Source of the DNA: Rhodospirillales bacterium
GTDB lineage: Bacteria > Pseudomonadota > Alphaproteobacteria > ATCC43930 > CGMCC-115725
Length of the DNA stretch: 49,092 nucleotides
NCBI GenBank assembly: GCA_028288725.1
Contig: JAQGIC010000069.1
Span: 1 to 49,092 of the forward strand
Direction of reading: 5' to 3'
Numbering within the stretch: the stretch's first letter is position 1; each line of letters starts with the position of its first letter. The notes under the pieces are model-generated. The model made no database searches, was not told the DNA's origin, and saw nothing but the letters and a program-made list of their open reading frames with translations. This document shows positions 27,435 to 36,280 of the stretch, in pieces. The position numbers and the translations under genes were made by a program.

Positions 27435-28385
27435 TTAGAAGGCGCGCGGCGGCCGAGGGCCAAGCGCCCTACGTCCGCTCTCAGCCGCCTCGATTGATTT
27501 CGCTGAAATCGTATAAAACTGCATGTCCTTCGGCGGCTTTCCGATGGCTTCGGTTTTGCCAAGCTCCAAACCGTTATACTCACCGGATTTGATTTTCCCA
27601 ATAAGTTCTGTCTCAAGTGCCCCGAAACAGGCGTAGATCCGTCGCGCATCCTTTCCGAGAATGGATCCCAAGGTAACGTCTGATATTTCTTTAATATCTG
27701 CTACGTGATCATTCAATATTTTCTCGAACTCATCGAAAGACGAAATCGTGGTGTCAAGCGATCCATCTGCTTCCTTTTCAAGAACGTAGATGGTCTGCAT
27801 TAAGTGCTCGACTATCTTCAATGCCACGTTAAGTTGATTGCTTGTCGCCCCTTTGATGTCATGGGCAGCGTCGTTGCCCATAAACCTGATGGCATGCAGT
27901 CGATCTGCGTCTTTCTTAGAAATAAGGCCGCTTGCGGCAAGCTTAGATATGCGGATTTCAAGGTTCCTACCGGGAATTTTCCGTTCGTTACATATCGCCT
28001 CAATAGTACTCCTCAGACCGATGCCCGCGAGTATCGAAGCGCTTTCCCGGATTGCGATCAGCGACTGCGTATAAATCTCGGATACGATATTTGGAACAAA
28101 CCAAATCCCATCTATCTCTTTGTGGCCCTGAATAAATCTTGGGTAGTTCTCGATCTTGGTGTCGTACTCAAACTCACCTTCGCTATTGTGGTAAGCTTGC
28201 TCAAAATCAAGGAACTCGTATAGGAAAGAAACTGCTCCGCAGCCTTTGCATCTTATTATGCGGTAATAGGTAGAGCAGTGATATGAATCATCTCCAGACT
28301 CGTGGTGGGAGTGAATTTCATCGTGATTAATTCTGGGTCCGCAGCTTTTACACGCAGATACAACTGATTCTTTCTCGCTAGACAT
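27435..28385 (-). CDS. DUF4145-domain protein with N-terminal zinc-ribbon-like cysteines
   Basis: A 316-residue soluble protein. Near the N-terminus, CKSCG and CKGCG (about residues 12-16 and 46-50) could form a four-cysteine zinc site, with histidines between. The central part (RSTIEAICNERKIPGRNLEI, LHAIRFMGNDAAHDIKG and VALKIVEHLMQTIYVLE) is the DUF4145 domain, known from restriction-modification and other defence-linked proteins but without a defined activity. G+C is much lower than in the flanks, so it is acquired DNA. The last residues ([12 protein letters not shown]) differ in composition from the rest. No partner gene survives beside it. Confidence 0.82.
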   Translation of the reverse strand: MSSEKESVVSACKSCGPRINHDEIHSHHESGDDSYHCSTYYRIIRCKGCGAVSFLYEFLDFEQAYHNSEGEFEYDTKIENYPRFIQGHKEIDGIWFVPNIVSEIYTQSLIAIRESASILAGIGLRSTIEAICNERKIPGRNLEIRISKLAASGLISKKDADRLHAIRFMGNDAAHDIKGATSNQLNVALKIVEHLMQTIYVLEKEADGSLDTTISSFDEFEKILNDHVADIKEISDVTLGSILGKDARRIYACFGALETELIGKIKSGEYNGLELGKTEAIGKPPKDMQFYTISAKSIEAAESGRRALGPRPPRAF

Positions 28386-28842
28386 TGAAACTTCCCGTCA
28401 CGATCCAAAAGGGCGCTAACGATATAACCTTATAATCGACTGGCGAGAATCACTTATGCAACTTCGAGATGATCGAGCGCGGCCGACGCCGGTCCCCATG
28501 AGATGGTCTAGTGCTTGACCATACACAGCTTCATGTAGTTCCGGCGGTAGCTGGATCAACGAGCGCGTTTCGCCCGATGCGGTGCGATGCTGAGGCAGTA
28601 GATGGCTATGCCACCACCTGGAGCATAGCGCGAGGTGATCCGGCGCAATTCAACGGAGACACTAGCCGGTAGAGGTTCAACAGAGAATTACAGTACGCAT
28701 GTATGAAATATCATCTGAATTCCGTGAGAGCGTAAATAGAACTGAGAGTACTCGTACATACCGGTACTCTGGATGGTATAAATGAAGGTGAAGAACGTGG
28801 CCTATGCAAATAGGATGAGAGAGAGAGCCGGCCTGGGGAATC
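28386..28842. other. Island intergenic stretch with a possible truncated small frame
   Basis: No firm gene is seen between the DUF4145 gene and the IS. A 7-bp inverted repeat, AGAGTAC...GTACTCT, lies at 28745-28770. Just after it, ATG 28782, preceded by GGATGG, opens MKVKNVAYANRMRERAGLGN, which runs straight into the IS end at 28843 and stops inside it (28872-28874). This could be the start of a gene cut by the IS, but 20 residues are too few to identify. Confidence 0.35.
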
Positions 28843-28908
28843 TGGACAGTATGATGAGTGGATTATCCGCCTGAATGCGGCGACGATCGCTGCGGCTCAG
28901 GAGAGAAG

Positions 28909-29217
28909 ATGACGAAGCGCACGAGACGAAATCACACGCCAGCGTTCAAGGCGAAGGTGGCTTTGGCCGCCGTCAAAGGGGACAAGACGCTGGCCGAGCT
29001 GGCGCAGCAGTTTGATGTTCACCCGAACCAGATCACGACGTGGCGCGGGCAATTGCTGGAAGGCGCTGCCGGTGTTTTTGGTGGCGTTTCGGAGGGGACG
29101 GCATCGCCGCCGGTCGATCTGAAGGAGTTGCACGCCAAGATCGGCCAGTTGGCATTGGAAAACGATTTTTTGGCCGGCGCGCTCAGCAAAGCCGGCATGC
29201 TGAGCATAAAGCGATGA
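28909..29217 (+). CDS. IS3-family transposase OrfA
   Basis: A 102-residue DNA-binding subunit with a helix-turn-helix: MTKRTRRNHTPAFKAKVALA, then LAELAQQFDVHPNQITTWR. A leucine-rich coiled coil follows (LHAKIGQLALENDFLAGAL) that mediates multimer formation. AGGAG lies before ATG 28909; a longer frame from 28858 adds unrelated residues. Its TGA (29215-29217) overlaps the ATG of orfB at 29214, so OrfB could be made by coupled initiation or by frameshifting upstream. Confidence 0.9.
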   Translation: MTKRTRRNHTPAFKAKVALAAVKGDKTLAELAQQFDVHPNQITTWRGQLLEGAAGVFGGVSEGTASPPVDLKELHAKIGQLALENDFLAGALSKAGMLSIKR

Positions 29218-30041
29218 TCGACCGCGAGCATGATCTGCCGGTGCAGGGGCAAGCCCGTTTGCTTCGCCTCAGCCGGAGCAGCGTCTATTACCTGCCGCGC
29301 CCGGTTTCGGCGTCGGATCTGGCGATGATGCGGCGGATCGATGAGCTGCATCTCGACTTCCCGTTCGCCGGGAGCCGGATGTTGCGCGACTTCCTGCGGG
29401 TCGAAGGTGTCGAGATCGGCCGGGATCGCGTCATCACCATGATGCGGCGCATGGGCATCGGGGCGTTGTACCGGCGGCCGAACACGTCGAAGCCGGCGCC
29501 TGGCCACAAGATCCATCCGTACCTGCTGCGCGGCTTGGCCGTCGAACGCCCGAACCAGGTCTGGGCTATGGATATCAGCTACATCCCGATGGCGCGGGGC
29601 TTCGTCTATCTGGCTGCCGTGCTCGACTGGTGGAGCCGCCGCGTCCTGTCCTGGCGGGTATCGATCACCATGGAGGTCGATTTCTGCCTGGAGGCGGTCG
29701 AATAGGCGCTGGCCACGCATCCCAAGCCTGAGATCTTCAATACCGATCAAGGCAGCCAGTTCACCAGCGCGCCGTTCATCGGGCTATTGAAGGATAACGG
29801 CATCGCCATCAGCATGGACGGCAAGGGCGCCTGGCGCGACAACGTCTTCGTCGAGCGGCTGTGGCGCTCGGTGAAGTACGAAGAGGTCTACCTCAAAGCC
29901 TATGCCAGCGTCGGCGAAGCGCGCGCCTCGATCGGCCGATATCTCGGCTTCTACAACGGCAAGAGGCCGCATTCGAGGCATGGCGGGCAGACGCCCGACC
30001 GAGCATATTTTGACAATCTGCCGCTGGCGGCGGCAGCATGA
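29214..30041 (+). pseudogene. IS3-family transposase OrfB, interrupted by an in-frame amber codon
   Basis: The frame encodes a DDE integrase-type transposase. It shows YLLRGLAVERPNQVWAMDIS (first Asp), then TAG at 29703-29705, and resumes in the same frame with IFNTDQGSQFTS (second Asp) and NVFVERLWRSVKYEEVY (Glu), ending ...RPHSRHGGQTPDRAYF. The stop sits where relatives carry a Glu before ALA, so a single GAG to TAG change explains it. The product would lack the second Asp and the Glu, so the IS should be inactive unless amber codons are suppressed. Confidence 0.9.
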
Positions 30042-30050
30042 TTTTTGCCG

Positions 30051-30109
30051 CCATTTGTGGGCCTCCCTCCGGTCGGGCTACGCCCTCCCTGCGTGAGGCC
30101 CACAAATGG
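30051..30109. repeat. 15-bp perfect inverted repeat inside the IS 3' end
   Basis: CCATTTGTGGGCCTC (30051-30065) pairs exactly with GAGGCCCACAAATGG (30095-30109) around a 29-base loop. It lies 10 bp after the orfB stop and 45 bp before the right IS tip. It may end IS transcription or be a small palindrome inserted in the IS; there is no T-run. Confidence 0.65.
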
Positions 30110-30167
30110 CATAGCGTGACGGTAACCGGCAGACGGTCCACTTATCGTTCGGCTCAAACTGTCCAAA

Positions 30168-30447
30168 CGAACCCGGCCGGCTCTCTACCCTGCGCGCTGG
30201 AACCTCGCGCCGACTCAGCAAATCCCGATCATCAATTACGATCCTGAGGCCGGACATCGCGCCACCTGCATGATGCGCTGGGGCTGGTCCCGTACTGGGC
30301 TAAGGATATCAAATTCGGTTTCACCACGATCAACGCTCCTGCCGATGGATAGACTTGAAGTCGGCATTCCGTGAAGCGTTCAAGCTCCGCCGCTGCCTTG
30401 TGCCGATAGATTCGTTTTTCGAGTGGGAGGCGAGCTATACGCGATGA
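30168..30447 (+). pseudogene. SRAP/YedK (SOS response-associated peptidase) gene fragment
   Basis: The remnant can be read across three frames: ALYPARWNLAPTQQIPII and CMMRWG, then (after loss of one G near 30280) LVPYWAKDIKFGFTTINA, then (after a second shift and a stop at 30350) SAFREAFKLRRCLVPIDSFF followed by EWE. These are the conserved blocks of SRAP proteins, which crosslink to abasic sites in single-stranded DNA. The N-terminal MCGR start with the reactive Cys2 is absent because the IS lies directly upstream. The C-terminal third with the catalytic His is also absent. Dead gene. Confidence 0.82.
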
Positions 30448-30749
30448 CGGAGGGTTATCTCGATCTTTTGAAAATCGAGCTGGTCATCAATGACGTAAAC
30501 GATGCCTCTCCGGACTCTTCCGTTTTCTGCATAGGTTGGTGAACTAGATAGCTTTCCATAGACGCTGTAATTGATCCTGACGCCGCGCATTTTAAGCTTA
30601 TGAGGCTCTAGGTCACCGACGATAGTATCGATGAGTTTGTAGATGTCGTCTTCGGAATAATCGTCCGTTTCCACGCGGATTTCGGTGTCACCTTTGGCGT
30701 GGTAGGCGACACTTAAGATGGCTTTCGCCAATTCTACCACATCAACCAT
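30435..30749 (-). CDS. Hypothetical 104-aa island protein
   Basis: A small, mostly hydrophilic protein starting MVDVVELAKAILSVAYHAKG and containing YSEDDIYKLIDTIVGDLEPH and VRRGIVYVIDDQLD. I do not recognise a family. AGGAG lies about 9 bases before the ATG, and codon use and base composition are those of acquired DNA, so it is probably real. There is no signal peptide or membrane helix. Its 3' end overlaps the SRAP remnant by 13 bp on the opposite strand. An immunity, anti-restriction or regulatory role is possible but nothing in the sequence shows it. Confidence 0.6.
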   Translation of the reverse strand: MVDVVELAKAILSVAYHAKGDTEIRVETDDYSEDDIYKLIDTIVGDLEPHKLKMRGVRINYSVYGKLSSSPTYAENGRVRRGIVYVIDDQLDFQKIEITLRHRV

Positions 30750-30845
30750 TCTGCTGTTCTCCTGTAATTCGAGATTTCACTCTCACATAGAGAACGAGCA
30801 AAATGCTATCGAGTTTCAACACATCGCTGCTCTTCAGGCGGTAAT

Positions 30846-30871
30846 GGGGCCGGTGAGTGATCACCGGCCCC
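30846..30871. terminator. Strong GC-rich hairpin
   Basis: GGGGCCGGTGA, loop GTGA, TCACCGGCCCC is an 11-bp perfect stem. It sits between the 43-aa and the 104-aa genes. TTCTTC follows on the plus strand; on the minus strand there is no T-run. It is likely a transcription stop or processing hairpin separating the two small genes. Confidence 0.6.
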
Positions 30872-30892
30872 TTCTTCGCTCTGCCTAGGCGA

Positions 30893-31024
30893 TCATGAAG
30901 CCTTCGGCTCAGGTTTTTCTTGGCCGGCTCGGTAAATCCGGTTCATGACCCGATCAAGCTCCGCACGTCGTAATTCCATAATCTCTTTGACCGATGGAAA
31001 CGGGGACCGGAATGGGTACGACAT
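30893..31024 (-). CDS. Hypothetical 43-aa protein
   Basis: ATG 31024 is preceded by CAGGAGTCTATT, a near-ideal ribosome-binding site at good spacing. The product, starting MSYPFRSPFPSVKEIMELRR and ending GQEKPEPKAS, is basic and probably helical in the middle (EIMELRRAELDRVMNRIYRA). No family is recognised. It lies between the integrase remnant and the 104-aa gene, reads in the same direction as both, and is followed by a strong hairpin. The small size and excellent start signal suggest a regulator such as an excisionase-like or anti-repressor peptide, but that is a guess. Confidence 0.55.
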   Translation of the reverse strand: MSYPFRSPFPSVKEIMELRRAELDRVMNRIYRAGQEKPEPKAS

Positions 31025-31119
31025 AATAGACTCCTGTTACGCTATATTTGTTTGCGCGCCGAAATATTGTGGCGCGTAAGCCCAGGTGGTGACGCTCCAT
31101 CAATCCGCCAAGCCCCCTG

Positions 31120-32799
31120 TCAGGCGGCTTTTTTCAAGAGGTGGTCGAACTTGATCTCTACGAACATGGTCTTCTTCATCACGTCCAGCAGGACTGGCAG
31201 CTTGAGAATGCCACCGTAGAATTTGCCTTCATGGCCGACGATTGACTCCGCTACCGACTCGTCACAGACCTGCCGGAGATGGGTCTTCGTGGTGTGTCTC
31301 AGGCTGTGATAGACGAGATCAGGGTCTACCAGATCGAGCTTGTCTAGCAGGCGGCCGAAGCGTTTCGAGAAGGCACCGGCCATCTGTCCGAGCTTGCCAC
31401 GGCTGTATTCCGGGAATAGCTCCAGGCTGTTCCTTCGGCTGGCTACGAAGTCCAGAAAGCCCATTCGAATGAGAACGGGATGGATTGGAGTCTCTCGAAC
31501 GGATGCGGCGTTCTTCAGGCTGAGCGATAGATGGTCATCGCGGAAATCGATGTAGTCGATTCCCTTAAGCACTTTGACGTGGCCGCTGTGAAGCTGGGCG
31601 AGTTCGCCGAGCCGGCCGCCCATGAATAGCCCGAGAAGCACCGTCCAAACGTCTGCCGGCCATAGGGTGCGATCGGCAGGAAGATCGGCGAATCAGATGG
31701 AGGCGAGAATCTTGCTGGCCTGATCATCTGTAAACGACCGGTCCCGCGTCGTACCGCCGCTCGCATTGATCACCTTGACCATGCTTGCTGGGTTCGCGCT
31801 CACCTTCTCATTCACCAATCCATAGGCAAACATCGCATGAATCGCTGTGAGGTGCTTATTCACCGAAGCGGGCGACAGGTTCTCGCGCTTGATCAGATCC
31901 TCATCGGTCCAGCGCTTCGCCATCAACTCGCCCAGGGGGAGCAGCCGATTGGCGTTGGACATATAGGAGGGATACTCCTGGAGGAGTTCCTTGAACGAGA
32001 TGATCTCAGCGCGCCGGATCAGCTTCACCGGCCGATCACCGCCCAGGTGCTGCTTCAGCAGTTCGATAGAGCGAGTCCACTCGAATTCCGCCTTCGCCTT
32101 CGGTTTGGCTATCTTTCAGATAGAGCTTCCATAGCTCCGACAGGGGAATGCCATCGTCGGCAGGAGCAGCCACAGCCGGACCAGCTACAGAGCAGCCACA
32201 GGAGCGACACCAAGCCGCGCCAGGACGGGCTTCAGCTTGGCAAGCTCGACCCGTAGGCGGTCGGTTAGATCGGCTCTGCGCTCATGCGCGAGGGTGAAAT
32301 CATCAAACAGGTCGTGGTGCTGCTGGATCGCCTCGCGCAGGATGCGCGGGTAGGCTTTGCCGTCGAGCTGGACCTGCGGATATGACTGGACCAGGAATGA
32401 CCTCAGGGAGCGTTCAAGTGCGTCCTGATTGATGAAGCCGCCACCGACGATCTGGTCACCGTTCGGCTGATAGCCGGGTATAGCGACATCACGCAGACGA
32501 TCTTCAACCGGCAGATCGGCGGGGAAGGTGGCTTGGCGTATCCAGCCGAAGGCGATCATCTCCACTGCTTCACCATGCAGGGGCGGGTAGTCGCCCGCAA
32601 TGATGTCGGCGAACATCTGGCTGTCCCGAAGGATCAGCGGAACGGCAAGCCGCTTTGCCTCAGCTTCTGAACTCGTACCGAGGCGACCGAAGAGAAATTT
32701 CCTACCGAGCGCGGGTTGGCATTCGGGAGGGGTCGGGCGACGGTAACGCCACAGACCTTTTTCTTTCTGGAACTGGATGTATGAGGCCATCTTCGACAT
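31120..32799 (-). pseudogene. Tyrosine-recombinase integrase, multiply broken
   Basis: The remnant reads N- to C-terminus on the minus strand. An N-terminal part (MASYIQFQKEKGLWRYRRP) is followed by a frameshift at about 32185-32190, a linker with DDGIPLSELWKLYLKD, and a second frameshift near 32110. Next come the core-binding domain (SYMSNANRLLPLGELMAKRW) and an in-frame TGA at 31693-31695. The catalytic domain shows FMGGRLGELAQL (first Arg), YHSLRHTTKT (His-x-x-Arg), ESIVGHEG (His) and a candidate Tyr in FYGGILKL. Intact it would be about 560 residues. It lies next to its tRNA-Glu target, as expected for the island's own integrase. The start may be 32799, 32790 or GTG 32814. Confidence 0.88.
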
Positions 32800-32833
32800 C
32801 GCTTTGTACCCCACTTTTGTACCCGAAGTGAGG

Positions 32834-32872
32834 AAGGAAACCCAGGCTATGCCTGAAACTGAGGGTTTCCTT
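32834..32872. terminator. Hairpin beside the tRNA-Glu gene
   Basis: AAGGAAACCC (32834-32843) pairs with GGGTTTCCTT (32863-32872), with a smaller AGGC/GCCT hairpin in the loop. On the plus strand AGCGTTTTT follows; on the minus strand it lies 15 bp past the tRNA 3' end. It probably replaces the original tRNA terminator, now displaced to the other end of the island. Confidence 0.55.
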
Positions 32873-32887
32873 AGCGTTTTTCGGTGA

Positions 32888-32905
32888 TGGCGTCCCCAAG
32901 GGGAG
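32888..32905. repeat. attR: tRNA-Glu 3' end copy
   Basis: TGGCGTCCCCAAGGGGAG forms the 3' acceptor arm and part of the T stem of the functional tRNA gene and is identical to the attL copy at 27157-27174. The island supplied this end, so the tRNA stayed whole. Confidence 0.88.
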
Positions 32906-32963
32906 TCGAACCCCTGTTCCCGCCGTGAGAGGGCGGTGTCCTGGGCCTCTAGACGATGGGGAC
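32888..32963 (-). tRNA. tRNA-Glu (anticodon CUC)
   Basis: A 76-nt cloverleaf with CCA encoded. The acceptor stem GTCCCCA pairs with TGGGGAC, the anticodon arm is CCGCC-CTCTCAC-GGCGG with anticodon CTC, the T loop is TTCGACT, and the discriminator is G. It reads GAG codons, the favoured Glu codon in this GC-rich genome. Its 3' end is the island's attachment site. Confidence 0.96.
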
Positions 32964-33069
32964 CCGAAGAGGAGGCGAGAGATACCGGAGCGGCCGCTCC
33001 GGATCAAGCGTCTCGTTTTACAGCATTGCGCGGGACTGCCATGCGACCGGCCCCGGACAATACCCAAAA

Positions 33070-33555
33070 TTAGTCGCGGAAATTCACGTATTGCAGCGGC
33101 AGTTCGATCTTCAGGCCTTTCACGAAGGCGATCGCCGCCTGCAGATCGTCGCGCGCCTTGCCGGTCACGCGCAATTCGTCGCCCTGGATCGAGACCTGGA
33201 TCTTCATCTTGGAATCCTTCAGGTCCTTGACGATCTTCTTGCCCAGCTCCTTGTCGATGCCCTGCTTGACGATGATGGTCTGGCGCACGCTGTCGCCGGA
33301 CGCCTTTTCCGGCTCCTTGAACTCCAGGCAGCCGGCATCGAGCTTGCGGCGCGTCAGATGCGTCTTCAGCAGCTCGTGGACCTGCTTCATCTTCAGCTGG
33401 TCGTCCGCCAGCAGCGTCAGCGTCTCGTCCTTGCGGGTGAGGCTGCACTTGCTGCCCTTGAAATCGAACCGGGTCTCGATTTCGCGCTGGATGTTGCCCA
33501 GCGCATTGTCGACCTCGGCGAGGTCGGTCTTCGAAACGATATCGAAGCTCGGCAT
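33070..33555 (-). CDS. yajQ: YajQ-family nucleotide/cyclic-di-GMP-binding protein
   Basis: A 161-residue protein with the two-domain YajQ fold. It starts MPSFDIVSKTDLAEVDNALG and contains RFDFKGSKCSLTRKDET and RRKLDAGCLEFKEPEKASGD. It ends KARDDLQAAIAFVKG...LPLQYVNFRD, all as in the family. In Xanthomonas a YajQ homologue binds cyclic-di-GMP and modulates transcription; elsewhere the role is unclear. The ATG at 33555 is clear from homology. It stands alone behind the helicase terminator. Confidence 0.93.
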   Translation of the reverse strand: MPSFDIVSKTDLAEVDNALGNIQREIETRFDFKGSKCSLTRKDETLTLLADDQLKMKQVHELLKTHLTRRKLDAGCLEFKEPEKASGDSVRQTIIVKQGIDKELGKKIVKDLKDSKMKIQVSIQGDELRVTGKARDDLQAAIAFVKGLKIELPLQYVNFRD

Positions 33556-33607
33556 GGCGAAGAATTCCCAGATAATGCGTCGGATGACGGGTTTTAGCCC
33601 CAAAAGC

Positions 33608-33644
33608 AAAGGCCCGCCAACCCCTCTTGGGGCTGACGGGCCTT
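33608..33644 (-). terminator. Terminator after the DEAD-box helicase gene
   Basis: On the minus strand AAGGCCCG...GGGG/CCCC...CGGGCCTTT is followed by GCTTTT, 16 bp after the helicase stop. It separates the helicase from yajQ. Confidence 0.75.
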
Positions 33645-33660
33645 CGTTCGGATTTAAGCG

Positions 33661-35121
<1,461 letters not shown>

Positions 35122-35502
35122 TGACTGTTCCTCGAACGGGGCGCGAAGGGTGACCTTATTTCCCCGCCGGACCCGTCCGCTCGGAAAAATACGGGGTACG
35201 CCGCAACCGCTCATGGGGTTCCGGAGCACCAACTATCTCTTCGCCGCCCGATGAATGGGTGCGAAACGAGTGGCGCTCAAGGGAACACATTCGAGGACCC
35301 GAACGATCGGATCTAATCCCAATGTGACGGCACTACATGAGCGGCCGTCACCAACCACTGCGGTGCACAATATGACCGCGGCGCGCCGAAAACGACAGGC
35401 TATTCTTAGCAGGGCAGCCGCGCACCCGGATCGGGGCACCGAACGTCGAACCTCATGCTATCAGACTGGCTGAAATACGAGATCATCCCTGACGAGGTGA
35501 CC
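35122..35502. other. Gene-free stretch upstream of the helicase and DUF423 genes
   Basis: About 380 bp between divergent starts. Reading frames here lack ribosome-binding sites and family features. It must contain the helicase promoter and leader and the DUF423 promoter; I see no recognisable riboswitch or strong hairpin. Confidence 0.5.
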
Positions 35503-35874
35503 ATGGCCGGGAAGTATCTGTTGGCGGCGGGGCTGGGCGGATTCGTCGCGGTCGCGGCCGGGGCCGCCGGAACCCACGCGCTGGCCGACGAGCATGCGCG
35601 CCAGCTGGTCGATCTCGCCTCGCGCTATCTTCTCCTCCATGCCGCCGCCCTGCTGGGGCTCGCGCATTTCGGCCGCGCCGGCACCGGCGGCTGGCTGGTC
35701 GACATGACGTTCTGGCTGTTCGCCGCGGGAATGCTGCTGTTCGGCGGCGGGCTGCTGGTGTCGGCCACGCTCGGGCTCGGGGCCTTCGGCGCCATCGTGC
35801 CGGTCGGCGGCACCGCCTTCATGCTGGGTTGGCTCATGGTGGCGGGGCTGGGGCTGCGCCGCTTCGGCCAATGA
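35503..35874 (+). CDS. DUF423-family membrane protein (YgdD-like)
   Basis: A 123-residue inner-membrane protein with four hydrophobic helices. LGGFVAVAAGAAGTHAL, then ASRYLLLHAAALLGLAHFG, FWLFAAGMLLFGGGLLVSAT and the PVGGTAFMLGWL segment are DUF423 features. Function unknown. ATG 35503 has GAGG 8 bases upstream; an earlier in-frame start at 35455 is not conserved. It converges on the ArsR gene with a 2-bp gap. Confidence 0.88.
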   Translation: MAGKYLLAAGLGGFVAVAAGAAGTHALADEHARQLVDLASRYLLLHAAALLGLAHFGRAGTGGWLVDMTFWLFAAGMLLFGGGLLVSATLGLGAFGAIVPVGGTAFMLGWLMVAGLGLRRFGQ

Positions 35875-35876
35875 GC

Positions 35877-36221
35877 TCAGGCGCAGACGGACGGCTCGTC
35901 GTCCCCGTCGCAATTCGCGGCCTCCAGCGGCGCGCGGTGCAGTTCGAGCAGCGCCGCCATGATGGCAAGCGCGGTCCGGCCATTGAGCGCGTAATAGATC
36001 GTCTGGCGATCCCGGCGGGTGCGGACCAGCTTGTCCTGCCGCAGCTTGGCCAGATGCTGGGACAGTGCGGACTGGCTGAGCCCGATCAGGCTCTCGAGCT
36101 GTCCGACCGACAGTTCCTGTTCGGCCAGGAGGCACAGGACTTTAAGGCGCTGCGGATTGGCCATCGCCTTCAGCACGGTGGCCGCCGGCTCGATTGCGTT
36201 TTGAAGTTCCTGCATCATCAT
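35877..36221 (-). CDS. ArsR-family regulator
   Basis: A 114-residue winged-helix repressor: MANPQRLKVLCLLAEQELSV, then LIGLSQSALSQHLAKLRQDK and RRDRQTIYYAL. The classic arsenic-site CxC is absent. Instead it has Cys30 in KVLCLL and Cys104 and Cys113 in the tail. Relatives such as BigR, SqrR and YgaV use a cysteine in the same LC position and one near the C-terminus to sense sulfide or oxidants. The spacing here is a few residues longer, so the parallel is tentative. It is divergent from rarD, 59 bp apart. Confidence 0.88.
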   Translation of the reverse strand: MMMQELQNAIEPAATVLKAMANPQRLKVLCLLAEQELSVGQLESLIGLSQSALSQHLAKLRQDKLVRTRRDRQTIYYALNGRTALAIMAALLELHRAPLEAANCDGDDEPSVCA

Positions 36222-36280
36222 CTTAGAGACGCTAGGGCGCGCCGGCCGACCGTCAACCCCTCGATCCGGCGTTTTGCCGG

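Larger units (their letters stand above)
28843..30165 (+). mobile_element. IS3-family insertion sequence
   Basis: The element is about 1.32 kb with two overlapping transposase genes. The imperfect terminal inverted repeats start TGGACAGTATGA on the left and TGGACAGTTTGA on the right (complement of 30154-30165). Further homology inside (GATGAGTGGA against GATAAGTGGA) is offset by a short indel. Both tips are 5'-TG...CA-3', as in IS3 elements. No clear short target duplication flanks it, so one side may have been deleted or recombined after insertion. Confidence 0.78.
27157..32905. mobile_element. tRNA-Glu-integrated genomic island, degenerate
   Basis: The island is bounded by the 18-bp direct repeats at 27157-27174 and 32888-32905. 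It carries a tyrosine integrase remnant next to the tRNA gene in the usual orientation. Base composition drops clearly in places (for example 27600-28400 and 30470-30780) compared with the flanks. Contents: DUF4145 protein, an IS3-family element, a SRAP gene fragment, a 104-aa and a 43-aa protein, and the broken integrase. About 260 bp next to attL (27175-27434) holds no convincing gene. The island is 5.7 kb and cannot move on its own. Confidence 0.87.

Noticed and set aside
28700-28842. Possible group II intron end before the IS
   Set aside because: The sequence gave a passing resemblance, but no domain V hairpin, no boundary motifs and no reverse transcriptase gene could be found.
29190-29230. 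Frameshift between IS orfA and orfB as a sign of decay
   Set aside because: Overlapping orfA/orfB in different frames is normal for IS3 elements. Only the amber codon in orfB is counted as damage.
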